A stretch of 36,012 bases of DNA from positions 1-36,012 of IMG/VR virus record IMGVR_UViG_3300025889_020517; one strand, written 5' to 3'. Made by a program: the position numbers and the translations under genes. Numbering within the stretch: the stretch's first letter is position 1; each line of letters starts with the position of its first letter. Shown here one piece after another: positions 8,435-17,934 of the stretch. The notes beneath the pieces were generated by a model. The model was not told the DNA's origin. It did not search any database and saw only the letters and a list, made by a program, of their open reading frames with translations. The DNA comes from a virus.

Positions 8435-9171
8435 TAAATAAATTAGAGTTACAATCCGTTATCAACAAATATTTCCTGAATGGAATGGTTGAATCAGTAA
8501 AATGGAATACTGAAAGTAACGCGCTAACTATTGACTTCCAATCACCTAACAAGGACATGATTGGATGTGTTAAACACACGAATTTCCCGCTAGAAAACAG
8601 CGAAATCGCGGTGTATGATACATCTAAACTAAATAAGTTGTTAAGTATTGCTAATGGTGATGTAGTATTAGAACTAGAAAAAACCCAAGCAGTTTATACT
8701 AAACTTATTATTTCAGATTCTAATTACACCCTTAACTTCTCCCTTACAGATCTACTACTTATCCAAGATTTAGGTGATGTAACTGATCCTCAAAACTATG
8801 AAATATTTGGTTTTTTAGGTGAAGAAGAAATTAGTGCTATTATTAAAGCACACAACGCACTTGAAAGCGACAATATGATTGTTCGTATTGATCGAGATTT
8901 AGATGGTGAGGATTGTTTAATGCTTACATTTGGTGACAATTCAAACCACACAAACAAAATCGATTACCAATTCCCAGACGCTTCTTTAACAAATGTGCCT
9001 TACGGAACTAAAATCCCATTTAACTCAGCTATGGTTAAAACCATCCTGAACAACAACAAGGATGCTACATCAGCTACATTTAATGTTAATACCCGAGGAT
9101 TGATGAAGTTGCTGTTTCAAGGTGAGAATTGGACAAGTGTTTATTATATTATTAGGAAAGCAGATATTTAA
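8431..9171 (+). CDS. 45: DNA polymerase sliding clamp (gp45-like)
   Basis: 246 residues, close to T4 gp45 (228). The repeated beta-alpha-beta pattern, the YDTSKLNKLLSI segment near residue 65-75, the central IIKAHNAL helix and the C-terminal LLFQGENWTSVYYII strand resemble trimeric T4-type clamps. Such clamps encircle DNA, tether polymerase and, in T4, couple replication to late transcription. The call is strengthened by the clamp loader genes (gp44-like at 12227, gp62-like at 13760). In T4 the order 45-44-62 is contiguous; here chaperone genes and small ORFs are interposed. An 88-nt gap with one arm of an inverted repeat follows it. Confidence 0.82.
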   Translation: MINKLELQSVINKYFLNGMVESVKWNTESNALTIDFQSPNKDMIGCVKHTNFPLENSEIAVYDTSKLNKLLSIANGDVVLELEKTQAVYTKLIISDSNYTLNFSLTDLLLIQDLGDVTDPQNYEIFGFLGEEEISAIIKAHNALESDNMIVRIDRDLDGEDCLMLTFGDNSNHTNKIDYQFPDASLTNVPYGTKIPFNSAMVKTILNNNKDATSATFNVNTRGLMKLLFQGENWTSVYYIIRKADI

Positions 9172-9186
9172 TATATGTATAAATGA

Positions 9187-9204
9187 ATACGAAAGACCCT
9201 AGGG
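9187..9204. repeat. Left arm of inverted repeat flanking the Hsp20 gene
   Basis: The sequence ATACGAAAGACCCTAGGG, which includes the perfect palindrome CCCTAGGG, recurs as its reverse complement at 9689-9707 with a 2-nt insertion. The arms lie just upstream and just downstream of the Hsp20 gene, with about 480 bp between them. I found no other CCTAGGG in the window. A short CACAAATTA also lies inward of each arm (9242-9250 and, inverted, in 9679-9687), though at different spacings. The arms could be mobile-element ends, recombination sites or operators. Confidence 0.7.
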
Positions 9205-9259
9205 CACGTAGTTTATTGTTTAACCGCTGATCTTTAGACAGCACAAATTAAAAAGTGAT

Positions 9260-9673
9260 ATGAGTACACTATTCCCTTATGATCTCTTATTTAGAGATTT
9301 TTTTAAGTCTGAACTAGACTTCCAACCAGCTATACAAGCTAAAATTCAACACCCAGTAGACATTTATGAAAACAAAGACGGACTCCACTTCGAAGTGGCT
9401 TGTACTGGTCTTTTTAAAGAAGATATTGAATTAAATATCGAAGGAGATATTCTCCGTATTTCATATAATAAAAATGATGATGATAAATGTTGCGATATAA
9501 ATGATTGCACTTATCTTCACAAAGGAATTGCTAAGCGTTCCTTTAATTTAGGTTATAAAGTAGCTTCTAAATTTAATCTATTAAAAGCAGAAGCAATGAT
9601 GGAAAATGGATTACTTACAATCCATATTCCTTATGCTGAAGAAGCAAAGCCAAAAACCCTTAAAATTAAATAA
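9260..9673 (+). CDS. Small heat shock protein (Hsp20/alpha-crystallin)
   Basis: A 137-residue protein. It starts like many sHsps with FPYDLLFRDFF, then has an alpha-crystallin domain from ~31 to ~130: HPVDIYENKDGLHFEVA, LFKEDIELNIEGDILRI (strands 2-5), KRSFNLGYKV and ENGLLTIHIPY, and ends with a KTLKIK tail in place of the usual I-x-I/V motif. sHsps hold unfolding proteins for ATP-dependent chaperones; GroES and GroEL are encoded 350 bp downstream. It has its own flanking spacers of 88 and 63 nt and is bracketed by an inverted repeat, unlike its tightly packed neighbours. Such genes occur in many T4-like cyanophages as well. Confidence 0.9.
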   Translation: MSTLFPYDLLFRDFFKSELDFQPAIQAKIQHPVDIYENKDGLHFEVACTGLFKEDIELNIEGDILRISYNKNDDDKCCDINDCTYLHKGIAKRSFNLGYKVASKFNLLKAEAMMENGLLTIHIPYAEEAKPKTLKIK

Positions 9674-9681
9674 GTTATAAT

Positions 9682-9712
9682 TTGTGATCCTAGGGTCTCT
9701 TTCGTATATTTA
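9682..9712 (+). promoter_or_regulatory. Predicted Bacteroidota-type promoter before the chaperonin genes
   Basis: TTG at 9682-9684, a 20-nt spacer and TATATTTA at 9705-9712 fit the Bacteroidota sigma-A pattern (TTG, 19-21 nt, TAnnTTTG) except for the last base. The inverted-repeat arm at 9689-9707 lies within the spacer and overlaps the -7 element, so a protein binding that repeat could control this promoter. The gene at 9737, preceded by AAAGGA, and then groES and groEL follow directly. Confidence 0.5.
9689..9707. repeat. Right arm of inverted repeat flanking the Hsp20 gene
   Basis: CCTAGGGTCTCTTTCGTAT is the reverse complement of the arm at 9187-9204 apart from an extra TC pair in the middle. 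It falls between the -33-like TTG and the -7-like element of the predicted promoter, which makes an operator role plausible. Confidence 0.7.
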
Positions 9713-9736
9713 AGTTATTATAAAATAAAGGAAACT

Positions 9737-10017
9737 ATGGCAAAACCCTCAAAACAATATACTAGGTATATTAAAGATCCTCTTCTAGATCCGTATGTAA
9801 TACAACTAGAAGATCACTGTTTTTCAGTTCATAAAGTAACTATAGCTGAAGAAAGTGGAAAAGAATATAGCCAAAATATTGGTTACTATAATAGTTTTGA
9901 AGCTGCTCTTCAAGCTATTGCCAGAACAGAAGCAAAATCTTACAGTTATGAGAGCATTAAAGATTTTATAGACTCTTATGACAAAATCACTAATAAATTA
10001 AAAAATATAGTAAACAT

Positions 10018-10021
<4 letters not shown>
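9737..10021 (+). CDS. Conserved-looking phage protein, 94 aa, unknown function
   Basis: This small soluble protein opens with a YIKDPLLDPYVIQLEDHCF segment and has a GKEYSQ turn, a helix around FEAALQAIARTEA and a C-terminal helix. The layout (short beta region, then YNSFEAALQAI) recalls small phage proteins of unknown function; I cannot name a family. It is the first gene after a predicted promoter, has a recognisable AAAGGA ribosome-binding site 6-11 nt before the ATG, and overlaps groES by 4 nt (ATGA), so it is likely co-transcribed with the chaperonins. Confidence 0.6.
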
Positions 10022-11982
<1,961 letters not shown>

Positions 11983-11983
<1 letters not shown>

Positions 11984-12240
11984 TGAAAACTGAAAAACAA
12001 GAATTTCTAGAAGTAATTGCTAATCGAGTCCCGCCTGGTGACAGGTGGACATTAGTAGGTGAAAAACAAATCTATAATTCAATTACTGAAACATTAGAAG
12101 CATGGTTTAGTAGAACTGGTGAAAAAGCAGAATTTCGACTTGCTCCTTTACAAAGTAAGTTGTATGTTATCCGCACCGAAGAAATAGAAATTAAACCTGA
12201 ACCACCTAAAAAATATAATATTTACGGTGATTACGAATAA
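11983..12240 (+). CDS. Hypothetical 85-aa protein between groEL and clamp loader
   Basis: Starts at an ATG overlapping the groEL stop (TAATG) and overlaps the clamp loader gene by 14 nt. The product is soluble, with a PPGDRWTLVGE loop near residue 17, a helical middle (YNSITETLEAWFSR) and a proline-rich acidic C-terminus (EIKPEPPKKYNIYGDYE). I do not recognise the family. The tight overlaps and absence of any competing frame support it as a real gene. Confidence 0.6.
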
Positions 12241-13183
12241 AGAACATAGTTTATTAGTTGAAAAATATCGCTCTAAAGGTTTAGACGAGTATGTTGGTAA
12301 TGAAAATATCAAAACCACAGTTGCTCAATACCTAAAACAAAATGATATCCAAAACCTAATATTCTACGGCCCAGCAGGCACAGGTAAAACTACGTTAGCT
12401 AAATTAATTGTAAATAATCTTAATTGTGACTATCTTTACATTAACGCAAGTGATGAAAGAGGCATTGAAACAATTAGAGATAAAGTATCTGGCTTTGCAT
12501 CTACCGCTTCGTTTAAACCGCTTAAAGTAGTAATTTTAGACGAAGCTGATTTTCTCACTATCCAGGCGCAGGCATCTCTTCGAAACGTCATTGAAACGTT
12601 CTCACGTAGTACTAGGTTTATTTTAACCTGTAACTATGTAGAACGTATCATTGACCCACTTCAATCAAGATGTCAAGTCCTGAAAATTATACCACCTTCT
12701 AAAGCCGAAGTAGCAGCACACATTGCTGGTATCATGGAAACTGAAGGTGTTTCATTTCAACGTGATGATCTAAAAACAATCGTAAATCAATTTTATCCAG
12801 ATTTACGTAAATGTCTTAACACTATTCAATTATCAATTGTTCATGATAAAGTAAAAGGTGAAGACGATAAGTGGCTTAAAATCGATAAGTCAGTATTAGT
12901 TTCATCTAATTACATGACACAAGTTCTAAAAGAACTTACCCAAAAGAAACCTAATTTTAACAATATTAGACAAATTATTGCAGATGCAAATGTTCAAGAC
13001 TTTGAAGAACTATATCGTTACCTTTATGATAACGCTTCTATCTATGCTCCTGGGTCCGAAGGTATGGTGGCAGTATACACTAACGAATATTCGTACCAAG
13101 CTAACTTCCGCATTGACAAAGAAATAAACGCAATGGCACTTATTGCTAAGTTAATTGAGCTAGCCAAACCTAAAGTATTGTGA
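12227..13183 (+). CDS. 44: Clamp loader large subunit (gp44-like AAA+ ATPase)
   Basis: A 318-residue AAA+ protein, matching T4 gp44 (319). Walker A GPAGTGKT at 48-55, Walker B VVILDEAD at 101-108, sensor 1 region FILTCNYVERI (~131-141) and the SRC box at 147-149 with the arginine finger. The C-terminal ~90 residues are helical, as in the loader collar. The start is a GTG at 12227, giving MITNKEHSLLVEKYRSK, the usual entry into the domain. With the gp62-like small subunit at 13760 it loads the gp45-like clamp. It overlaps both neighbours. Confidence 0.95.
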   Translation: MITNKEHSLLVEKYRSKGLDEYVGNENIKTTVAQYLKQNDIQNLIFYGPAGTGKTTLAKLIVNNLNCDYLYINASDERGIETIRDKVSGFASTASFKPLKVVILDEADFLTIQAQASLRNVIETFSRSTRFILTCNYVERIIDPLQSRCQVLKIIPPSKAEVAAHIAGIMETEGVSFQRDDLKTIVNQFYPDLRKCLNTIQLSIVHDKVKGEDDKWLKIDKSVLVSSNYMTQVLKELTQKKPNFNNIRQIIADANVQDFEELYRYLYDNASIYAPGSEGMVAVYTNEYSYQANFRIDKEINAMALIAKLIELAKPKVL

Positions 13184-13365
13184 ATTACCAGGTATTAGAT
13201 ATAAATGGGAAACTATTTAAATTAGTTAGAATCTTAAGAGATGATAGACAATGGGATTTAGATATTTTAAGACAACTCTGGTATTGTACTAACACATTTA
13301 AAAAAGAAGGTGCTATATATTTTGTAAGAGAAATAGAAGATGTTGAATTTGAAGAACTTCCTTAA
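13180..13365 (+). CDS. Hypothetical 61-aa protein
   Basis: Begins at a GTG overlapping the gp44 stop by 4 nt (GTGA). The product is small and basic-to-acidic (VLDINGKLFKLVRILRDD, then RQLWYCTNTFKKEG, ending with an acidic VEFEELP tail), probably a compact alpha/beta protein. No family is recognised. It lies between the two clamp loader subunits, where T4-like phages commonly have small unassigned genes. Confidence 0.55.
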   Translation: MNYQVLDINGKLFKLVRILRDDRQWDLDILRQLWYCTNTFKKEGAIYFVREIEDVEFEELP

Positions 13366-13537
13366 ATTTACTGTAATTTGGATTAGCCAAAACTTATCCA
13401 TACCTTTTTGGATGGTTGGACACGTCCACTTAATGACAACAATTTATCAAGACATACATGAGATTATAGCCAGCTTAGGTATGAATATTATAGTATTAAT
13501 TGGCTTTATTTTAGATTATAAATCACAAAACAAATGA
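13340..13537 (+). CDS. Putative small membrane protein
   Basis: Up to 65 residues from the ATG at 13340, which overlaps the previous gene by 26 nt; a TTG at 13349 would reduce the overlap to 17 nt and cannot be excluded. Two hydrophobic stretches are visible, FLKFTVIWISQNLSIPFWMV near the N-terminus and MNIIVLIGFILDY near the C-terminus, so a two-pass membrane peptide is likely. A histidine pair (GHVH) lies between them. No family is recognised. It ends with a 4-nt ATGA overlap with the next ORF, which supports it as real. Confidence 0.5.
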   Translation: MLNLKNFLKFTVIWISQNLSIPFWMVGHVHLMTTIYQDIHEIIASLGMNIIVLIGFILDYKSQNK

Positions 13538-13773
13538 TGAATCAAGAACAACCTAAACTTAACATTGATATTAAAAATACAGAAAAAGTAGAAACCCCAG
13601 ACGGTAACTATGTAGTAGCTGAAGGTCTTATTTTACGTAAAGCATCACGTTTTGCTGTAGGTACTGAACAAGATGCGATTATTCCAATTCCTGTATTTTA
13701 TGATGTAAAAACAGGAAAAATTTTAAAGGAAACTCTACCTAAAGAGATTCAAGACGAATATGACAATATTTGA
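13534..13773 (+). CDS. Hypothetical 79-aa protein before gp62
   Basis: ATG at 13534 (a second ATG at 13537 is equally possible) overlaps the preceding stop. The protein is mainly beta by appearance: KVETPDGNYVVAEGLILRK, then IIPIPVFYDVKTGKIL and a short acidic tail. No family is recognised. It overlaps the gp62-like gene by 14 nt. Confidence 0.6.
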   Translation: MMNQEQPKLNIDIKNTEKVETPDGNYVVAEGLILRKASRFAVGTEQDAIIPIPVFYDVKTGKILKETLPKEIQDEYDNI

Positions 13774-14176
13774 TTGGTTAAATGAAATAACAATCAAAAA
13801 AACTCTTCCTAATAACTTCACGGAAGAGTCATGGGATAAGTTCAATTCTTACATGATACATAGATATTTATCTATGAACATAGATTACATTGATATTGTA
13901 AATTATGTACAAAAGATAAATCCAACCAATAAGAAACAAATTTATTCCATTTACCGAGAAATGATCCCAAAACAAAAAGTTTGGCTTAAATATATTAAGA
14001 GCCAAACACCAAAGAAGAATGACGAACTAGTAAATTATGTAGCTGAATATTTTGAATGCTCACTTGGTGAAGCAGATCATTATATTGACATTTTAAGAGA
14101 AACAGGAGTGCGTAATATACTTTGGCAGATGGGAGTTGATGAAAAAGAACAAAACAAATTGGTAAAAAGCTTATAA
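13760..14176 (+). CDS. 62: Clamp loader small subunit (gp62-like)
   Basis: 138 residues, shorter than T4 gp62 (187) but similar to my recollection of cyanophage versions. The N-terminus FDWLNEITIKK followed by ESWDKFNSYMIHRYLSMN and DIVNYVQK matches the characteristic opening of the T4-type small subunit, where a conserved N-x-(F/Y)-(I/L)-x-(N/H)-R-x-LS block is found. The C-terminal part is helical (ILRETGVRNILWQMG). One copy sits with four gp44 subunits in the T4 complex. It occurs downstream of gp44 as in T4. The family is divergent; context carries part of the call. Confidence 0.75.
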   Translation: MTIFDWLNEITIKKTLPNNFTEESWDKFNSYMIHRYLSMNIDYIDIVNYVQKINPTNKKQIYSIYREMIPKQKVWLKYIKSQTPKKNDELVNYVAEYFECSLGEADHYIDILRETGVRNILWQMGVDEKEQNKLVKSL

Positions 14177-14177
14177 T

Positions 14178-14579
14178 ATGGCTGGAAAAAGTGTTGACGA
14201 TAAAACAATTTGGACTGTAAAAGAAGAACCAAAATTAAGTTACGGCCCTAAAGCAAGTGAAATCCTTAAAAAAGAATACCCTCATATTTACGCTGGCTAT
14301 ATGGCTATCGTGGAAGAGCAGTTTGAGCTATTTAGCAAAAAACATCTTGACTACGGTATGGCTAATATCAGCGCTGGTACTTTACTTGCTACTGAAGAAG
14401 AAAGGGCTTTCGCTCTTACAGGACTTTGGTATCGCATAAGCGATAAGATTAGTAGATGGAAAAATCTACTTATTAATAATAAAAGAATTAACAACGAACC
14501 ACTAACTGATACTTATCAAGACATTGTTAATTATGGTATCATTGCTCAATTAGTAGAGCGTGGTTTGTGGAAAAAATAA
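14178..14579 (+). CDS. Nmad1/DUF1599-like protein
   Basis: 133 residues. Residues ~45-130 fit the nucleotide modification-associated domain 1 (DUF1599) pattern: a helix with FSKKHLDYG, then LTGLWYRISDKISRWKNLL and, near the C-terminus, LTDTYQDIVNYGIIAQLV. The D/K/R-rich helices are all-alpha and MazG-like. The domain is found in phages with modified bases, but its biochemical role is unproven. With FolE at the left edge it hints at altered DNA bases. A 1-nt gap separates it from gp62 and another 1 nt separates it from the first glycosyltransferase. Confidence 0.75.
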   Translation: MAGKSVDDKTIWTVKEEPKLSYGPKASEILKKEYPHIYAGYMAIVEEQFELFSKKHLDYGMANISAGTLLATEEERAFALTGLWYRISDKISRWKNLLINNKRINNEPLTDTYQDIVNYGIIAQLVERGLWKK

Positions 14580-14580
14580 T

Positions 14581-15324
14581 ATGGAATATAAAATTCCTAT
14601 AGTAAGTTTTATTTTACCTACTAAAAATAGAGTAGGTAAACTTAAAAATTCACTTGATTCCTTATTTAATACTTGTTATGATAAGTATAATTTTGAGGTT
14701 TTATGTGGGGTTGATAATGATGATTTTGATACTATTAATTTCCTTTCTCAATATTCTACAACCCACCCTAACGTAAAATATTATGAATTTAGTGAAAAAG
14801 GATATGAAAATATCTATAAAATCCAAAATATTTTAGCCACTAAAGCATCAGGCAATTTTCTTGCTCTTTACACAGATGATGCTGTTTATACTTCTTTAAA
14901 TTGGGATTTAGTTATTAAAGAATATTTAAATAAATTTATAGTTCTAAATCCTATGGTTTCTCATATGGAACATTATGTTAGAGGTACTTATGAACTTTTT
15001 CCTGGATATATGTTTTGCATTTTACCTATAGTTCCTAAAAAATTAGTAGAATTAACTGGAAGAATGGCTAATAATACAGCATCAGATACTTGGATAAGTG
15101 AGCTTGTATTTCATGCTAATATTCCTTATATTCAAGAAGATAATATTATTTTATCCCATTTTAGATTTGATGAAACTCAAAACGAGGATCATATAGATGA
15201 TTTGTATTACGAAGTAGAAAGTAGGAAACAAATTGTTAAAGATAATTTTTACTCAGATTATCAAACTCAAGAAAGAATAAAGGATATAGAAAAAATAAAA
15301 CAATACTTAAGTAGTTTTGCCTAA
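14581..15324 (+). CDS. Glycosyltransferase family 2-like (GT-A)
   Basis: 247 residues from the ATG at 14581; the frame is open 21 nt further up, inside the previous gene. The start IPIVSFILPTKNRVGKLKNS is the GT2 signature strand and nucleotide-binding loop; VLCGVDNDD lies at ~40-48 and ALYTDDAVY at 95-103 supplies the DxD-like acidic cluster for the metal-nucleotide sugar. The C-terminal part has SDTWISELVFH, then helices. It probably transfers a sugar from a nucleotide donor in the cytoplasm. It opens the glycan island and overlaps the nuclease gene by 8 nt. Confidence 0.85.
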   Translation: MEYKIPIVSFILPTKNRVGKLKNSLDSLFNTCYDKYNFEVLCGVDNDDFDTINFLSQYSTTHPNVKYYEFSEKGYENIYKIQNILATKASGNFLALYTDDAVYTSLNWDLVIKEYLNKFIVLNPMVSHMEHYVRGTYELFPGYMFCILPIVPKKLVELTGRMANNTASDTWISELVFHANIPYIQEDNIILSHFRFDETQNEDHIDDLYYEVESRKQIVKDNFYSDYQTQERIKDIEKIKQYLSSFA

Positions 15325-16267
15325 GAAAAAAATACCTTCCATTATTAAGGAAGTAAAATCAACCACGCCCCCAGACGTTGACTATAGCTATCAAAAGCAA
15401 ATCTCATTTAGTCAATTTTCCATGTACGAGCAGTGCCCACATAAATGGGCGCTGCAGTACAGGGATGGGCATCGTAAAACCGAAGTATCAATTCACATGA
15501 CTTTTGGTACTGCTATTCACGAATCATTACAATTGTATTTAACTACAATGTATGAGGAAAGCAAAGCAGCAGCTGATAGGATTGATTTAGTAGAGCATTT
15601 TGAAGATACTCTAAGAAAACAATACAGAATTGACTATGAAAAAAATAATAAAGTACATTTTTCAGATTCTACTCAACTAAGAGAATTTTTTGAAGATGGA
15701 GTTGCTATTATCAATTGGTTCAAAAAGAAAAATGGAGTGTATTTTAGTAAACGTAACTGGTGGATAGTTGGTTGTGAAGTACCCATCCAATTAACGCCTA
15801 ATCCTGCGTTTAAAAACGTTATTTACCGCGGATTTTTAGACGTTGTATTGTATAATGAAGCAACAAAAACGATAAAAATCATTGATATCAAAACCTCTAC
15901 TCGTGGTTGGAAAGACAAAGAAAAAAGTGATGAAGTTAAAAATATGCAATTGATTTTATATAAAAAATTCTTTGCTCAACAATATAACTTTCCAATAGAT
16001 AATATTGATATTGAATATTTTATTGTAAAACGTAAAATCTATGAAGATGGAGATTACCCTGAAAAACGTATTCAAACCCATGTACCAACCTCAGGTAAAG
16101 TAAAAGTAAATAAAGCAACAAAAGCATTAAATGAATTTATTGAACGTGCTTTCCAGAAGGATGGTTCGTATAATCAAGGACCACAATTAAAAAATCCTAG
16201 CAAATGGAATTGTCAATTCTGTCCTTTTAATAATGATATTAATTTATGTGACAAGGGGTTATCTTAA
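15317..16267 (+). CDS. PD-(D/E)XK nuclease, RecB/Cas4-like, with probable 4Fe-4S cluster
   Basis: 316 residues from a TTG at 15317. FSQFSMYEQCPHKWALQY at 31-48, FGTAIHESLQ (H68), GFLDVVLYN (D175), IKIIDIKTS (D190, K192) and MQLILYKKFF (Q211, Y215) are the ordered motifs of the PDDEXK_1 family. C40, C299, C302 and C311 (CQFC at the C-terminus) have the one-plus-three spacing that binds a 4Fe-4S cluster in AddB and Cas4. It should cut or resect DNA, perhaps in recombination-dependent replication. It lies between glycosyltransferase genes, so it is functionally out of place. The TTG start gives an 8-nt overlap and a lysine-rich N-terminus. Confidence 0.88.
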   Translation: MPKKKIPSIIKEVKSTTPPDVDYSYQKQISFSQFSMYEQCPHKWALQYRDGHRKTEVSIHMTFGTAIHESLQLYLTTMYEESKAAADRIDLVEHFEDTLRKQYRIDYEKNNKVHFSDSTQLREFFEDGVAIINWFKKKNGVYFSKRNWWIVGCEVPIQLTPNPAFKNVIYRGFLDVVLYNEATKTIKIIDIKTSTRGWKDKEKSDEVKNMQLILYKKFFAQQYNFPIDNIDIEYFIVKRKIYEDGDYPEKRIQTHVPTSGKVKVNKATKALNEFIERAFQKDGSYNQGPQLKNPSKWNCQFCPFNNDINLCDKGLS

Positions 16268-16313
16268 AGACTCCTAATATATGTATATCAAACAATTAAT
16301 TAAAAATAATGTT

Positions 16314-16499
16314 ATGAATAAAAAAGAAATGACTTTAACTTCTGTAAAGATACAAAGTGAGTTATTTGATGAATTTAAAGTTTCGTGTGTTCGCCACAAA
16401 TTTTCATTCCAAAAACTTGCTGATCGTTCAATTCATTTGTATCTTACAGACGAAAATTTTAGAAAACAAATACATAGTCATAATAATTTAGATATTTAA
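16314..16499 (+). CDS. Ribbon-helix-helix-like small regulator
   Basis: 61 residues from the ATG at 16314, chosen because MNKKEMTLTSVKIQSELFDE puts the beta-strand at the N-terminus; an ATG 33 nt upstream (16281) would add 11 residues. One strand (TLTSVKI) followed by two helices (SELFDEFKVSCVRHK and FSFQKLADRSIHLYL) fits the RHH/CopG-Arc fold, which dimerises and binds DNA through the strand. A 46-nt spacer precedes it, one of few in this region. Targets are unknown; it may regulate the glycan genes that follow. Confidence 0.6.
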   Translation: MNKKEMTLTSVKIQSELFDEFKVSCVRHKFSFQKLADRSIHLYLTDENFRKQIHSHNNLDI

Positions 16500-16502
16500 T
16501 TT

Positions 16503-17933
16503 ATGAAAGAAGGTTACGTACCAAAGGATCAAAGGAAAAAAATTCTTTTGATGTGCGATGATATTAGACTACCATCAGGAATTGGAACGGTAGGACGAGA
16601 GCTAATTTTAGGAACAGCTCATCGCTATAATTGGGTAAACTTAGGAGGAGCAATTGATCACCCTGAATTTGGAAAAAGATTTGACCTTAGTGAAGACACC
16701 AACAAAAACACAGGAATTACAGATGCTTCAGTTGTTGTTATTCCTTATAATGGGTATGGTGATCCTACTACTTTAAGAAAACTTTTAGAAGAAGAACAAC
16801 CTGATGCTATTTTCTTAATTACTGATCCTAGATATTGGGTTTGGTTATTTCAAATTGAAAACGAAATCCGTAAACAAATTCCTATTGCTTACCTTAATAT
16901 TTGGGATGATCTTCCTGCTCCTTATTATAATAAAGCATTTTATGAATCATGTGATGCCTTATTTGGTATTTCTAAACAAACAGTTAACATTAATAAACTT
17001 GTTTTAGATGATAAAGCTAAAGGAAAAATTATTAAGTATGTACCTCATGGTTTAAATCCAAAAATTCTTTACCCTCTTAAAGATAAAGAAAATAATAAAG
17101 AATTTCAAGAATTTAAAAAACATTTACTAAAAGGTAAAGAATATGATTTTGTAGTATTTTTTAATTCACGAAATATTAGACGTAAACAAGTACCTGATAC
17201 TATTTTAGCATTTAAAACTTTTATAGATAAACTACCTAAAGAAAAAGCTAAAAAATGTCTTTTATTACTTCATACTGAAGCGGTTTTAGATCATGGAACT
17301 GATCTTCCTGCTATAATTAAAACTATATGCCCTAAAGATAATATAGTAATCACTAATACCAGATTTAGTGTTGAGCAAATAAATTATCTTCACAACATAG
17401 CAGATGTTCAAATTCTTCTTACTTCAAATGAAGGTTGGGGATTAAGTTTAACTGAAGCCTTACTTGTAGGGAACCCTATTATTGCTAATGTAACAGGTGG
17501 TATGCAAGATCAAATGCGTTTTGAAGATGAAAATGGTAATTGGATTGATTTTAACGCTGATTTCCCTTCTAATCATAGAGGTACTTACAAAAAACATGGT
17601 GAATGGGCATTCCCAGTATACCCAACAAGTCGTTCACTACAAGGTTCTCCTCCTACACCTTATATTTTTGATGATAGATGTAATTGGGAAGATGCTGCTG
17701 ACCAAATTATGGAGGTTTATAATCTTTCTTCTAAAGAACGTAAAGATAAAGGTAATAAAGGTAGAAATTGGGCTCTTTCTAATGAAGCAGGTTTTACTCA
17801 AGAACATCAAGCTCAACGTATTATCGAAGGAATGGATGAATTATTTTCAACTTGGAAACCTAGAGAAAAATTTGAATTTATTAATGCTACTGATTACAAT
17901 CTTCCTGTTTTAAATCATAAATTAATTTATTAA
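16503..17933 (+). CDS. Glycosyltransferase GT4-like (GT-B)
   Basis: 476 residues with a two-Rossmann GT-B layout. N-terminal half: KILLMCDDIRLPSGIGTVGRE at ~13-33 is the acceptor domain start with its glycine loop. C-terminal half: VVFFNSRNIRRKQ, then SNEGWGLSLTEALLVGNPII with the GT4 E-x7-E pattern and NVTGG. The last ~100 residues include a PVYPTSRSLQGSPPTPYIF loop and helices. Retaining GT4 enzymes use UDP-, GDP- or ADP-sugars. It begins 3 nt after the RHH gene stop and ends 1 nt before the next glycosyltransferase gene. Confidence 0.9.
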   Translation: MKEGYVPKDQRKKILLMCDDIRLPSGIGTVGRELILGTAHRYNWVNLGGAIDHPEFGKRFDLSEDTNKNTGITDASVVVIPYNGYGDPTTLRKLLEEEQPDAIFLITDPRYWVWLFQIENEIRKQIPIAYLNIWDDLPAPYYNKAFYESCDALFGISKQTVNINKLVLDDKAKGKIIKYVPHGLNPKILYPLKDKENNKEFQEFKKHLLKGKEYDFVVFFNSRNIRRKQVPDTILAFKTFIDKLPKEKAKKCLLLLHTEAVLDHGTDLPAIIKTICPKDNIVITNTRFSVEQINYLHNIADVQILLTSNEGWGLSLTEALLVGNPIIANVTGGMQDQMRFEDENGNWIDFNADFPSNHRGTYKKHGEWAFPVYPTSRSLQGSPPTPYIFDDRCNWEDAADQIMEVYNLSSKERKDKGNKGRNWALSNEAGFTQEHQAQRIIEGMDELFSTWKPREKFEFINATDYNLPVLNHKLIY

Positions 17934-17934
17934 T

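Noticed and set aside
17497-17913. 138-codon + frame within the GT4-like gene
   Set aside because: Leu/Ile/Lys-rich artefact of AT-rich codons in a shifted frame; the main frame holds the GT4 motifs.
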